Below, piece after piece: positions 8,000-16,900 of a stretch of DNA of 62,927 bases (position 1 is the stretch's first letter; every line of letters starts with the position of its first letter). The notes below the pieces were generated by a model. The model saw only the letters and a list, made by a program, of their open reading frames with translations, had not been told where the DNA came from and searched no databases. A program made the position numbers and the translations under genes. The DNA comes from Aquisalimonas sp. (lineage in GTDB: Bacteria > Pseudomonadota > Gammaproteobacteria > Nitrococcales > Aquisalimonadaceae), in assembly GCF_007120195.1 (NCBI RefSeq), contig NZ_SKOG01000011.1, positions 1-62,927 on the forward strand. Reading direction: 5' to 3'.

Positions 8000-9268
8000 A
8001 TGCGACATGTCATCGTCGGTGCCGGCCCTGCCGGAGTGGTTGCCGCGGACCAGCTTCACAAGCTCGATCGCGATGCGGAGATCACCCTGATCAGTGGTGA
8101 GGCTGAGCCGCCCTATTCGCGTATGGCCATTCCGTACTATCTCGTCGAGCAGATAGGCGAGGAGGGGACGCATCTGCGCAAGAACCCGGAGCACTTTTCC
8201 GGGCACAGTACCCGGGTCGTGCACGACCATGTGGAGTCCATCGACCCCGGCGCGCGGAGCGTTGCCCTGCGGGATGCCGGCAGCATGGGTTATGATCAGC
8301 TGCTGATCGCCACCGGCGGTCGCCCTGTCAAACCCCCCATCCCCGGAGTTGACCGCCCTGAGGTCCACCCGTGCTGGACGCTGGCAGATGCCCGGGAAAT
8401 CATCCGCCTTGCGCAGCCCGGCGCGAAGGTCGTGCTTATAGGCGCGGGGTTTATTGGCTGTATCATCCTTGAGGCGTTGGCCTCCCGGAAGACCGAACTC
8501 ACTGTGGTCGAAGCGGAAAACCGCATGGTTCCGCGCATGATGGATGACACGGCCGGCGGCATGTTACGCCGATGGTGCGAGAGCAAAGGGGTCAGCGTTC
8601 GACTTCAGGCCCGTGTGGAGGCCATAGAGGACGGCCGTGCCGGCCACGGTGCCGCCGTGCGTCTTGGCGACGGTCAGGTGCTGGATGCCGATCTGGTCAT
8701 TACCGCCGTCGGTGTGCAGCCCAACGTCGAGTTTCTTCAGGGTTCGGGGATTGATACGGATACCGGCATCCTGGTGAACCGCCAACTCCAGACAAGCGTC
8801 GAAGGGGTGTTTGCGGCCGGAGATGTCGCTCAGGGCGTGGATTTCTCGACAGGAGAGTACGCCGTCCATGCCGTACAACCGACAGCGGCGGATCATGCCC
8901 GGGTTGCGGCCAGTAACATGGCCGGGCGGTCCCAGGCCTTCCAGGGCAGCGTTAATATGAACGTTCTGGACACTCTGGGGCTGATCTCCAGCTCGTTTGG
9001 GCTGTGGATGGGCAAGGATGGCGGTGACAGCGCCTGGGTGGAGGATCGTGACCGTTTTCGCTACCTGAACCTCCAATTCGAGGACGATCGCATCGTGGGC
9101 GCCAGCGCGCTGGGCCTGACCGACCACGTCGGCGTGCTGCGTGGCCTGATTCAGACCCGGGTGAAACTGGGGCGGTGGAAGGAGCGGCTGAAGCAGGATC
9201 CCACCCGGCTGATGGAGGCCTATTTAGCGTCTACCCGACCAATTGGCTATAACGCCCATGTGCTCTGA
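8000..9268 (+). CDS. aorC: FAD/NAD(P)-dependent oxidoreductase subunit of AOR
   Basis: A 422-residue pyridine-nucleotide-disulfide-type reductase fold: FAD site VIVGAGPAGVVAA at residues 4-16, NAD(P) site VVLIGAGFIG near 146-155, and the second FAD motif GVFAAGDVAQG near 269-279. No redox-active CxxxxC is present, so it is a flavin electron carrier rather than a disulfide reductase. Position directly behind aorB (38-base gap) matches the three-subunit AOR in which this subunit makes the enzyme NAD-linked. An AAGGAG site precedes the ATG. Confidence 0.87.
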   Translation: MRHVIVGAGPAGVVAADQLHKLDRDAEITLISGEAEPPYSRMAIPYYLVEQIGEEGTHLRKNPEHFSGHSTRVVHDHVESIDPGARSVALRDAGSMGYDQLLIATGGRPVKPPIPGVDRPEVHPCWTLADAREIIRLAQPGAKVVLIGAGFIGCIILEALASRKTELTVVEAENRMVPRMMDDTAGGMLRRWCESKGVSVRLQARVEAIEDGRAGHGAAVRLGDGQVLDADLVITAVGVQPNVEFLQGSGIDTDTGILVNRQLQTSVEGVFAAGDVAQGVDFSTGEYAVHAVQPTAADHARVAASNMAGRSQAFQGSVNMNVLDTLGLISSSFGLWMGKDGGDSAWVEDRDRFRYLNLQFEDDRIVGASALGLTDHVGVLRGLIQTRVKLGRWKERLKQDPTRLMEAYLASTRPIGYNAHVL

Positions 9269-9563
9269 GGCCTCACCGCGATCGCCGGGGGCGGGCGCCG
9301 AGGCTGGGACCATCCGGCTTCGGGTGAAACTCTTCGCCAGCCTGCATGTGTATCTCCCGGAGGGAGCGCAACGCAATGAGGTAACGCTGGAGGTCCCCGC
9401 GGACACGACGCCCAATGCGTTGCTGGAGCGGCTTCGCGTGCCGCGGGAAATGGCTCACCTGGTGTTGCGCAATGGCCTCTACGTGAAGCCCGGCGAGCGC
9501 GATCGTGCCATACTCCGTGAGGGCGACGCCTTTGCTGTCTGGCCCCCTGTGGCGGGGGGGTGA
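9258..9563 (+). CDS. MoaD/ThiS-like sulfur-carrier protein
   Basis: A 101-residue ubiquitin-fold protein ending in VAGG; the C-terminal Gly-Gly is the thiocarboxylate site of MoaD/ThiS carriers. Core motifs: VKLFASLHVYLPEG near the start and EGDAFAVWPPVAGG at the end. In AOR operons a dedicated MoaD homologue is thought to serve the tungstopterin cofactor. Its ATG at 9258 lies inside the end of aorC (11-base overlap), implying coupled translation. The first 25 residues before the fold are unusual and may be dispensable. Confidence 0.85.
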   Translation: MCSEASPRSPGAGAEAGTIRLRVKLFASLHVYLPEGAQRNEVTLEVPADTTPNALLERLRVPREMAHLVLRNGLYVKPGERDRAILREGDAFAVWPPVAGG

Positions 9564-9874
9564 GTGTTTTGCCGGTGCCTGCAGAGGCGGACAATGTTGT
9601 TGTCAAGGACATGGGTCTGCAGGAGCGCGAACTCGTGCAGGCACTGCCTGCGCTGTTCGTCGGCTATGAATGGGAGCAACAGGGCAACGTTGTGCTCGCC
9701 AGTCAGGGTGAGTCGTTGGTGCGTCTGGAGTTTGGGCCGGAACGCCGCCGGCGCATTGCAGCAATCGAGCTGCCCAGCCTTCCGGTGAGGCTGGTCTTCC
9801 ACGGGTTCTCGCCCGAGCAACGCAACTCCTTTCTATCGCACTTCAATCGGCGATTCCAGCGCGGCGGCGGGTAG
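9560..9874 (+). CDS. Unknown small protein ending the AOR operon
   Basis: A 104-residue protein starting at a GTG that overlaps the MoaD stop by four bases (GTGA), which is strong evidence that it is translated with the operon. It begins with an acidic region, has mixed alpha/beta content, and carries a basic patch PERRRRIAAIELPSLPVRLV. It ends with FHGFSPEQRNSFLSHFNRRF and a Gly tail. No signal peptide, membrane segment or cysteine pair. I do not recognise the family. Context suggests help in assembling or loading the tungsten enzyme, which is inference. Confidence 0.75.
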   Translation: MSVLPVPAEADNVVVKDMGLQERELVQALPALFVGYEWEQQGNVVLASQGESLVRLEFGPERRRRIAAIELPSLPVRLVFHGFSPEQRNSFLSHFNRRFQRGGG

Positions 9875-10077
9875 CGCCAGCCGCCCTTCTTTTGGCCTTC
9901 AAGCACTTGCTGTCGGCGTCATGCCCGCGACTGCGAACATCCACAACAGCGGCACGACCCACTTCACGCCTTTGCGGGGACGAACGCCGCTACGGCCCGA
10001 GGCTTCTCCGTGCTTCACTCACCCCTGCCCATCTTCCACCCCACGGGAGTTGCGCGGATGGGGCCGATTGACAACCG

Positions 10078-10290
10078 TCAATCTTCGATTTCTATGCGCT
10101 CGCAGACGATATCGTTGATTTCTACGGCGATTGTGCGTCCGTTTTCGTCCACCGAGACTTCTTCGAACTCAATCTCCCGTTTTGCCAGGGTTCTTGCGGT
10201 GGCGATGGTGTCAGCCTCAACCACAACCCCGTCCCCTTCCAAGTCGCGTTCCTGAGGGCCCGTCGGAACGCGGCACCGCCACAGTGCCAT
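10078..10290 (-). CDS. Small conserved-type hypothetical protein
   Basis: A 70-residue acidic protein starting MALWRCRVPTGP, with the start fixed by GGAGG eight bases upstream. The middle segment GVVVEADTIATARTLAKREI looks like one short strand-helix unit. No family recognised. It stands alone between the AOR operon and a second small unknown gene on the same strand. Confidence 0.6.
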   Translation of the reverse strand: MALWRCRVPTGPQERDLEGDGVVVEADTIATARTLAKREIEFEEVSVDENGRTIAVEINDIVCERIEIED

Positions 10291-10427
10291 GGGATATCCT
10301 CCAGAGAATGTTTGCAATGCGGTTGGTCCACCATGGGACACAGACCGAAGGCAATGTTGACGACACGCCCATTGATCTTAGATTAGCGTCTCGGGACTGC
10401 CGTCGTCGAGAGTCACAGCGGATGGCG

Positions 10428-10904
10428 TCAGCTCCCAGACCTCGGGGCCAATTCCGCCAGCGCATCGAGCAGTTCGACGGTCCGGCGCGCCGGTAGTGGC
10501 GGGTCAGCAGGGGGTGTCAGCGCCCGGAGCATGGAGCGGCTCCATGGGTCGCCACCCTGTCGAAGGCTCTCGAGGGTGCCCCACCAATGAATCCTGAATA
10601 CAGGTAGCGTGTGCTGGTTTAGCGCCTCGCGCAGCTCCGCTGTCGTTCCGCGCATCTCCAGGTCTGCCACTCTGTCCTGCAGCGCATCGCGCAGGCGTGT
10701 GTACTCCAGTCCCTCGAGACCGCGCCGGCGGGGCTCGACGCGGGCGAGGTACTGCCCCAACTCGCTGCGGCCCGCGAACCAGATCATCACGGCTGAATCT
10801 CCGTCACCCGTCGTGGTCATCAGCCCGAGGCGGTAGCGGCGCGGATCCCGCTCGCGCATCATCGCGTCAATTGCCGGCACCGCCTGGCCTTCCCAGGCAA
10901 ACAT
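10428..10904 (-). CDS. Hypothetical protein, 158 residues
   Basis: The chosen start (ATG 10904, AAGGAGA upstream) gives MFAWEGQAVPAIDAMMRERD. The sequence is soluble-looking, Arg-rich, and contains MIWFAGRSELGQYLARVEP and the segment FRIHWWGTLESLRQGG. No signal or membrane helix. I do not recognise a family. It diverges from the DUF1820 gene across a 133-base gap that must hold promoters for both. Confidence 0.65.
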   Translation of the reverse strand: MFAWEGQAVPAIDAMMRERDPRRYRLGLMTTTGDGDSAVMIWFAGRSELGQYLARVEPRRRGLEGLEYTRLRDALQDRVADLEMRGTTAELREALNQHTLPVFRIHWWGTLESLRQGGDPWSRSMLRALTPPADPPLPARRTVELLDALAELAPRSGS

Positions 10905-11037
10905 TGATCGTCTCCTTGTGTGCACCGGGTGCTGCACATTGATGGCGGGGCGCACGGCGCTTGGCCGCGGAGCCCGGGAGGTTGGTAACTGTGGTATCCT
11001 CAACTAGCTATTGGTAACGCGTCAATGAGGTTGATCC

Positions 11038-11370
11038 ATGGCGGAGCAGCGCATGTACCGGGTCATATTCTTCAATCAGGGGCAAGTCTACGAGATCTAC
11101 GCGCGCCATGTGCATCAGGGCGAGATGATGGGGTTCGTCGAAGTGGAGGCCCTGAGTTTCGGCGAGCGCACGAAGGTGGTGGTGGATCCCGCCGAGGAGC
11201 GCTTGCAGTCGGAGTTCGAGGGTGTCAAGCGCACCTATATTCCGATGCATGCAGTGGTGCGTATTGACGAAGTGGAGCGCGTCGGTGCGTGCAAGGTCAC
11301 CGAGGCGAGCAGCGGTAATGTCGCGCTGTTTCCCGCCACCCCGGGGTACGGGCCCAAAACAGGCCGGTAG
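11038..11370 (+). CDS. DUF1820 family protein
   Basis: A 110-residue protein with the family pattern YRVIFFNQGQVYEIYARHV, then GFVEVEALSFGE and RTYIPMHAVVRIDEVE. DUF1820 is common in Gammaproteobacteria and has no proven function; the fold looks like a small beta-rich regulator or binding domain. A GAGG ribosome site lies just before the ATG. It faces the tRNA-Ser/SRP RNA pair that is transcribed toward it. Confidence 0.88.
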   Translation: MAEQRMYRVIFFNQGQVYEIYARHVHQGEMMGFVEVEALSFGERTKVVVDPAEERLQSEFEGVKRTYIPMHAVVRIDEVERVGACKVTEASSGNVALFPATPGYGPKTGR

Positions 11371-11417
11371 TTGAGCGGCGCCCAAGGCGCGCCCAATCAG
11401 GTACGGCAAAGCTGGAG

Positions 11418-11515
11418 GCGACGCGTACCAGCCACACCCCGGCGCCCGAGTCCACTGCTTCGGCTGCTCCCTTCCGGGCCTGACCGGGTTCACAGTTTAT
11501 CGTCGCGGGGGGACC
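11418..11515 (-). ncRNA. ffs: SRP RNA (4.5S RNA)
   Basis: On the minus strand the conserved SRP Alu-less core is clear: GGTCAGGCCCGGAAGG and GAGCAGCCGAAGCAG, forming the apical loop and symmetric internal loop that bind Ffh. The 5' side GGTCCCCCCGCGACG and the 3' side GGCTGGTACGCGTCGCC can pair into the lower stem. Ends are approximate to about five bases. Its place next to tRNA-Ser and dnaX is the usual gammaproteobacterial arrangement. Confidence 0.87.
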
Positions 11516-11540
11516 GGCACGGCCGCCATTGAATCGACAG

Positions 11541-11632
<92 letters not shown>

Positions 11633-11666
11633 GAATCCGTGATGACCGACGTCATCGAGGGCCGGA

Positions 11667-11695
11667 AGCGTAAACCAGAATGGGCCTTCGTGCAA
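11667..11695 (-). promoter_or_regulatory. Promoter of tRNA-Ser and probably ffs
   Basis: On the minus strand a -35 TTGCAC (11695-11690) and a -10 TACGCT (11672-11667) are spaced by 17 bases, about 35 bases before the tRNA-Ser 5' end. No other promoter is needed for ffs, 27 bases beyond the tRNA. Confidence 0.6.
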
Positions 11696-11790
11696 TGAGC
11701 GAGGGCGATGGGCGCCGGGGCGGCAACGGCGTCAGTGGAGGTGTTACAATCCCGGCGTAGGGGAGGGGTTCCGGGGTTGGACGCACTGGC

Positions 11791-13464
11791 ATGAGCTATC
11801 AGGTACTCGCGCGCAAATACAGGCCGCGCACATTCGCCGACATGGCCGGGCAGGAGCACGTGCTGCGGGCGTTGGTGAATGGGCTGGAGAACGACCGGCT
11901 GCATCATGCGTATCTGTTTACGGGAACCCGTGGTGTCGGCAAGACGACCATCGCACGAGTGCTCGCCAAATGCCTGAACTGCGAAGTGGGTGTCGGCAGT
12001 GAGCCGTGTGGTCTCTGCAGCGCCTGTGCGGCTATCGACGGTGGCCGGTTTGTCGATCTGATTGAGGTCGACGCGGCGTCGCGAACGCGGGTCGAGGATA
12101 CCCGTGAGCTCCTGGATAATGTCCAATATGCGCCCACCCAGGGCCGGTACAAGATTTATCTGGTGGACGAAGTCCACATGCTCTCTATGCACAGCTTCAA
12201 CGCGCTGCTGAAGACGCTCGAGGAACCCCCGCCGCATGTGAAGTTCCTGCTCGCTACCACCGATCCGCAGAAGGTGCCGGTGACGATCCTCTCGCGCTGC
12301 CTGCAATTCAATCTCAAGCGTCTGCCAGCCAGCCTGATTGCGGATTACCTCGGTGGTGTTCTGGGGCGCGAAGGAATCGACGCCGAGCAGCAAGGTTTGG
12401 CGCGCCTGGCGCGCGCGGCCGACGGCAGCATGCGTGATGCACTGAGCCTGACCGACCAGGCGCTGGCATTTGGCGGCGGCCGCGTGATCGACGAAGACGT
12501 CCGCGGTATGCTCGGGAGCATCGAGGACCACAGCGTGCTGGATATTCTTGACGCCCTGACCGCCCGGGACGGTGTGGGGGTTATGGAGGTCGTCGAACGC
12601 TTGGCCGAGCGCAGCCCGGATTTCGGCGACGTCCTTGCCGCGATACTGACGAACCTGCACGCGTTGAGTCTGTTGCAGACAGTGCCCGAGGCCGTGGATT
12701 CGGAGCATCCGGAGCGTGAGCGCTTGCAGGGCTTGGCCGAGGCGCTGCTTCCCGAGGATGTGCAGCTGTTCTACCAGATCGCACTCATCGGGCGGCGCGA
12801 TCTCCCTTTGGCGCCGGAGCCGCGTATGGGCTTCGAGATGGTCCTGCTCCGCATGCTGGCCTTTCGCCCGGAAGACGGCCGGACTTCGCAGCTCGTGTCC
12901 TCACACGCACATGCGGGGGGCGCCCGTGCCAGTGCCAGCAGTGCGGCGACGGTGACGCCGCAGCGTGACGCCGAGGCCTCCGCCGCCTCCGGGCATCAAA
13001 CGGCCAGTGCGAGCACCGATGAGAGCCCCGATCCCGCCCCGGTCGCAGCCGAGGTGAATGCTGCACCCACCGGCGACGTGCCCCCGTGGCATGAGTTGCT
13101 TGCCGGGCTCGGGCTCACCGGCATGGCGCAGGCCCTGGCCATGCAGTGCAGCTGGCAGGCTTACGCCGACGGTGTGGTGACGCTGCGGCTGGGTGAGCAA
13201 CACCAGTCATTGCGGAACAAACAGCTTGAGCAGCGCATCGAAGCGGCATTGGCTGATCGCCTGGGTGCGCCTGTGAAGCTGCGCATTCAGGCGGGCGGCC
13301 GTACCCAAGAGCAAAACGCAACACCCGCCGAACGGGCCGAGGAGGCTCGGCGAAGACGCCAGGAAGCCGCAGAGCTGGCGATTCACGAGGACCCCACGGT
13401 GGTGGACCTTCAGCGCCGCTTCGGGGCTGAGGTCATTCCGGGTTCCATTCAGCCCGCGGACTGA
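11791..13464 (+). CDS. dnaX: DNA polymerase III subunit gamma/tau
   Basis: A 557-residue clamp-loader ATPase. The start [15 protein letters not shown] is canonical. Walker A is GTRGVGKTT near 45-53, a zinc module has cysteines in [16 protein letters not shown] (about 67-82), the Walker B is [10 protein letters not shown], and sensor residues follow in [17 protein letters not shown]. The C-terminal part (from about 370) is Ala/Ser-rich and poorly conserved, ending in a tau-like domain that would bind the polymerase. A -10-like TACAAT at 11745-11750 lies upstream. Nothing in it obviously suggests a frameshift-made gamma form, though that cannot be excluded by eye. Confidence 0.95.
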   Translation: MSYQVLARKYRPRTFADMAGQEHVLRALVNGLENDRLHHAYLFTGTRGVGKTTIARVLAKCLNCEVGVGSEPCGLCSACAAIDGGRFVDLIEVDAASRTRVEDTRELLDNVQYAPTQGRYKIYLVDEVHMLSMHSFNALLKTLEEPPPHVKFLLATTDPQKVPVTILSRCLQFNLKRLPASLIADYLGGVLGREGIDAEQQGLARLARAADGSMRDALSLTDQALAFGGGRVIDEDVRGMLGSIEDHSVLDILDALTARDGVGVMEVVERLAERSPDFGDVLAAILTNLHALSLLQTVPEAVDSEHPERERLQGLAEALLPEDVQLFYQIALIGRRDLPLAPEPRMGFEMVLLRMLAFRPEDGRTSQLVSSHAHAGGARASASSAATVTPQRDAEASAASGHQTASASTDESPDPAPVAAEVNAAPTGDVPPWHELLAGLGLTGMAQALAMQCSWQAYADGVVTLRLGEQHQSLRNKQLEQRIEAALADRLGAPVKLRIQAGGRTQEQNATPAERAEEARRRRQEAAELAIHEDPTVVDLQRRFGAEVIPGSIQPAD

Positions 13465-13498
13465 GCGCCGCGGCAAAGCAACCAGCGAGGACAGGACG

Positions 13499-13828
13499 AT
13501 GAAAGGTGGCATGGGTAACCTGATGAAGCAGGCCCAGAAGATGCAGGAGGATATGCAGAGAGCGCAGGAAGAGATCGCGCGCATGGAAGTCACCGGCCAG
13601 GCAGGCGGCGGCATGGTTGCTGTGGTCATGAACGGCAAGCACGAATGCAAGCGCGTCGAGATTGACCCGAGCCTCTTCGGTGACGATGACGACCGGGAGA
13701 TGATTGCCGATCTGGTGGCGGCCGCCTTTAATGATGCGGTTCGCAAGGTACAGGAGGCAACCCAGGAGCGTATGCAGGGCATGACCGAAGGCCTTGGCCT
13801 GCCGCCGGGCATGAAGCTGCCGTTCTGA
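13499..13828 (+). CDS. ybaB: YbaB/EbfC nucleoid-associated protein
   Basis: A 109-residue protein starting [20 protein letters not shown], the classical long first helix of the family, followed by [20 protein letters not shown] and the acidic-helix region [20 protein letters not shown]. It binds DNA as a dimer and is conserved between dnaX and recR, as seen here (gaps of 34 and 19 bases). A GAGGACAGGA stretch precedes the start. Confidence 0.94.
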   Translation: MKGGMGNLMKQAQKMQEDMQRAQEEIARMEVTGQAGGGMVAVVMNGKHECKRVEIDPSLFGDDDDREMIADLVAAAFNDAVRKVQEATQERMQGMTEGLGLPPGMKLPF

Positions 13829-13847
13829 TGGAGGCGATCCACGCCTG

Positions 13848-14447
13848 ATGGCCTATTCGCCACTCATCGAGCAGCTCATTGCCAGTCTGCGCACGCTGCC
13901 GGGCGTTGGACCCAAAAGCGCTCAGCGCATGGCATTTTATCTGTTGCAACGGAATCGCCGGGGCGGTGCTGTCCTGGCGGAAGTCCTCGGTGCGGCCATG
14001 GAGCGCGTCGGTGACTGCCGGGATTGCCGGCTGCCCACCGAAGAGGCGCGCTGCCCGATCTGCTGCAACGAGCAACGCGACGCGGCGGTCTTGTGCCTGG
14101 TGGAAAGCCCGGCCGACGTGTTTGCCTTGGAACAGGCTACGGACTACCGCGGTCGCTACTTCGTCCTCGGCGGGCGGCTATCACCGCTTGACGGTGTTGG
14201 CCCCGCGGAGCTTGGTCTTGACCGACTGGAAGCGCGGCTGCAGTCGGGGGAAATCAGGGAAGTGATCCTGGCCACAAGCCCGACAGTGGAGGGCGAGGCC
14301 ACGGCCCAGTACGTGGCCGAGATGGCGAGAGACAACAACGCCAGCTGCAGCCGCATCGCCCACGGAGTTCCCATGGGGGGCGAGCTGGAGACCGTCGACA
14401 GCGGCACGCTTTCCCACGCCTTTGCCGGGCGGCGCGCCTACGATTAA
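13848..14447 (+). CDS. recR: Recombination mediator RecR
   Basis: A 199-residue protein: helix-hairpin-helix [16 protein letters not shown] at about 18-33, a four-cysteine zinc finger (CRDC...CPIC, about 57-72), a Toprim domain with [13 protein letters not shown] and the [18 protein letters not shown] loop, and the Walker-like C-terminal segment. It works with RecF/RecO to load RecA at gaps. Third gene of the dnaX operon. Confidence 0.96.
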   Translation: MAYSPLIEQLIASLRTLPGVGPKSAQRMAFYLLQRNRRGGAVLAEVLGAAMERVGDCRDCRLPTEEARCPICCNEQRDAAVLCLVESPADVFALEQATDYRGRYFVLGGRLSPLDGVGPAELGLDRLEARLQSGEIREVILATSPTVEGEATAQYVAEMARDNNASCSRIAHGVPMGGELETVDSGTLSHAFAGRRAYD

Positions 14448-14469
14448 GCCCCGTTTCGCACCCGCCTGC

Positions 14470-15351
14470 CTACGCGTTGCGCTCCGCCAGCAACTCGCGA
14501 AGGCTCGCGAGCCTCTCGGCGGTGATCGTGCCTTTTGCGATGGCGGCTCGAACCGCACAGCCCGGTTCGACGCCGTGCCCGCAGTCCCGGAATTCGCATC
14601 GATCCGCGTGCGGGGCAATATCCGGAAATCCGGCCTCGATGTCAGCGTGGGACAGATGCGCCAGGCGTAGCATGCGCACACCGGGCGAATCCACCAGGCC
14701 CCCGCCCGCGGGCAGACGGTACAAGGTGGTTTCCGTGGTGGTATGGCGCCCCTGGCCGCTGGCCTCGGAGATCGCCTGGGTGCGTGCCTGCCGGTCCGGA
14801 ATCAGGCGGTTGATCAGCGATGACTTCCCGACACCGGACTGCCCTGCCAGCAGGCTGGTTCGATGCCCCAGGCTTTGGGTAAGAGCATCCAATCCCGCGC
14901 CATTGACGGTGCTGACGATGTGAATCGGGCAGTCTTGCGCCCGGGCACCAAGCAGCGCGGTTTCCATGCGTGTCGGCAGGGTTCCGGTCAGGAGATCGCC
15001 CTTGTTGATGACCACGAGCGGTGGCACGTCCAGACTTCTGGCCAGCACCAGGTAGCGGTCCAGCAGGCGTGGATCCGGCGTAGGCTCCGGCGCGCAAACG
15101 ACCACGAGCTGATCCAGATTGGCGGCCAGCGGTCGCTCCTGGCCGCGGTAGTTTGTGCGCACCAGCGTGTTGCGCCGGGGCTGGATGCGATCGATGGCCA
15201 GCTGGTCCGGCAGCGGACCGGACCACTCGACCATATCACCGCAGATGGTGCGCCCGGTGCGCCGCCGGGTCAGGCACCGGAGCAGCTCTCCGGCGGGGGT
15301 TTCCACGATGCTCTCGGCGCCGAAGCTGATGATGACCTGGCCGTGGTTCAT
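14470..15351 (-). CDS. rsgA: Ribosome small subunit-dependent GTPase RsgA
   Basis: A 293-residue circularly permuted GTPase: an N-terminal OB fold, then G4 (VINKGDLL), G1 (AGQSGVGKSSLINRL), G3 (GLVDSPGVR) and a C-terminal zinc motif CEFRDCGHGVEPGCAV. It helps finish the 30S subunit. I chose the ATG at 15351 (MNHGQVIISFGAE), which starts the OB fold directly and has GGGAGC about 11 bases upstream; longer starts at 15390 or beyond add residues that do not look like family sequence. It diverges from orn, as in many Gammaproteobacteria. Confidence 0.93.
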   Translation of the reverse strand: MNHGQVIISFGAESIVETPAGELLRCLTRRRTGRTICGDMVEWSGPLPDQLAIDRIQPRRNTLVRTNYRGQERPLAANLDQLVVVCAPEPTPDPRLLDRYLVLARSLDVPPLVVINKGDLLTGTLPTRMETALLGARAQDCPIHIVSTVNGAGLDALTQSLGHRTSLLAGQSGVGKSSLINRLIPDRQARTQAISEASGQGRHTTTETTLYRLPAGGGLVDSPGVRMLRLAHLSHADIEAGFPDIAPHADRCEFRDCGHGVEPGCAVRAAIAKGTITAERLASLRELLAERNA

Positions 15352-15461
15352 GCCAGTTGGGGTGCTCCCGTGGCGGTGGTAGTCACACATGATAGCGGTT
15401 GCAGAGCATAGCCTCTGATAGAATCGTCGGCAAGATGTTGCAATGCAAGGAATCCCGCACG

Positions 15462-16016
15462 ATGTCCGCAAGTCCTGATAACCTGATTTGGATCGATCTC
15501 GAGATGACTGGGCTGAATACCGATGCGGACCGCATTATTGAGATCGCGACGGTTGTCACTGACAGCCAGCTCACCATACTCGCCGAAGGGCCCACAATCG
15601 CTATCCATCAGCCGGATCACGTGATTCAGGCGATGGATGACTGGAATACCCGCCAGCATGGCCAGAGCGGACTGATCGATCGCGTCCGGCGGAGCGGCTA
15701 CGACGAAGCGACGGCGGAGCGGGAGACATTGACTTTCCTGGAGCGCTGGGTTCCCGCGGGTCAGTCACCCATGTGCGGCAATAGCATCTGCCAGGATCGG
15801 CGCTTTCTGCATCGTTGCATGCCGCAATTGGAGACCTATTTCCATTACCGGCACGTGGACGTCAGCACCCTGAAGGAATTGGCGAAGCGCTGGAATCCCG
15901 ATTTGGTGAAAGAGTTCCGCAAGGAGGGCAGCCATCTGGCCATGGATGACGTTAAGGAATCGATCCGGGAGTTGCGGTTTTACCGGGAGCGGCTGTTTAA
16001 TCAGGCGGCAGGGTGA
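15462..16016 (+). CDS. orn: Oligoribonuclease
   Basis: A 184-residue DEDDh exonuclease that ends RNA decay by degrading two- to few-base RNAs (including linear pGpG). Motif I is [10 protein letters not shown] near the start, motif II includes [13 protein letters not shown], motif III is [14 protein letters not shown] with the catalytic His and Asp. AAGGA lies upstream of the ATG at 15462. Full family length. Confidence 0.96.
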   Translation: MSASPDNLIWIDLEMTGLNTDADRIIEIATVVTDSQLTILAEGPTIAIHQPDHVIQAMDDWNTRQHGQSGLIDRVRRSGYDEATAERETLTFLERWVPAGQSPMCGNSICQDRRFLHRCMPQLETYFHYRHVDVSTLKELAKRWNPDLVKEFRKEGSHLAMDDVKESIRELRFYRERLFNQAAG

Positions 16017-16052
16017 TGTCGATCGTGCGCCTTTGCTGTCACCTCCTGGAGG

Positions 16053-16886
16053 TTACGGGCCGCCACTCTCGACCGGGGTTTCCGGGTCGTTGCCCCATTC
16101 CGACCATGAGCCGTCGTAGCCGCGGACCTTCTCGAAGCCGAGGCTGCGCAGCATCACGTAACTCAGCGCCGAGCGGTGGTGCGTCTGACAGTGTGTCACC
16201 ACCTCGAGATCAGGGTGGATCCCGCGCTCGGCCAGCATGGCCAGCAGTTGCTCCGGGGGCAATAGGCGGAGGTTGCGCTCGCGATCCATGGCGCGCGTCC
16301 ACTCCAGGTTGACCGCGCCGGGAATGTGGCCGCCACGGGCGGCGCGCACGTCCTTGCCCGCAAACTCAGCCGGTGAACGGGCATCAAGAATTGCGACGTT
16401 GCTGTCATCCAAATGTTTCAGAATCCAGTCCCGCTCCGCCAGCGCGGGCGGATCCGGCGGCAAGCTCACGCGGTAGTCGCTTGGCTGCGGGGTATTCACT
16501 CCGGACTCGCCGGGATGGCCTTCGTTGAACCAGGCATAGTGGCCGCCATTGAGCAATGACCAGTGCGGATGGCCGCACACGTCCAGCGTCCACAATAAGC
16601 GGCTGGCGCGGCCGTTGCCCTCGTTATCGTAGGCGACTACGTGATCGTTATGGTGCAATCCGATTTCGGAGAGCACTGCGGAGAGGGCGTCTGCATCCGG
16701 TAGCAGCCCGAGGGCCGGCGGTGTCTTGCGGACAAGCCATGCGTAGGTCAGGTGAACGGCACCGGGCACATGGCGCTGAGCGTAGGTCGCCTGGTCGCTC
16801 AGGTCCACGATCAGCAGCTTGGGCTGGTGCAGGTTCTCCTGCAGGGTCTGCGGCTCGACTAGAAGGGGCAGTAGGGGTCCGCTCAT
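16053..16886 (-). CDS. Thiosulfate/3-mercaptopyruvate sulfurtransferase (two rhodanese domains)
   Basis: A 277-residue tandem rhodanese: an inactive N-terminal domain (LLIVDLSDQATYAQRHVPGA) and a catalytic C-terminal domain with the loop THCQTHHRSAL, whose cysteine forms the persulfide, and the C-terminal signature VRGYDGSWSEWGNDP. The ATG at 16886 has AAGGAGG eight bases upstream. It follows glcF by 14 bases, so it is cotranscribed with glycolate oxidase genes; why is unclear. The CxTHHR loop is less typical than CRxGxR/T and leaves the donor substrate open. Confidence 0.88.
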   Translation of the reverse strand: MSGPLLPLLVEPQTLQENLHQPKLLIVDLSDQATYAQRHVPGAVHLTYAWLVRKTPPALGLLPDADALSAVLSEIGLHHNDHVVAYDNEGNGRASRLLWTLDVCGHPHWSLLNGGHYAWFNEGHPGESGVNTPQPSDYRVSLPPDPPALAERDWILKHLDDSNVAILDARSPAEFAGKDVRAARGGHIPGAVNLEWTRAMDRERNLRLLPPEQLLAMLAERGIHPDLEVVTHCQTHHRSALSYVMLRSLGFEKVRGYDGSWSEWGNDPETPVESGGP

Positions 16887-16900
16887 GGTCACAGCCTCCT

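Noticed and set aside
16041-16053. ACCTCCTGGAGGT dyad between orn and the sulfurtransferase gene as a terminator
   Set aside because: Six-base stem with one-base loop and no T-run; too weak.
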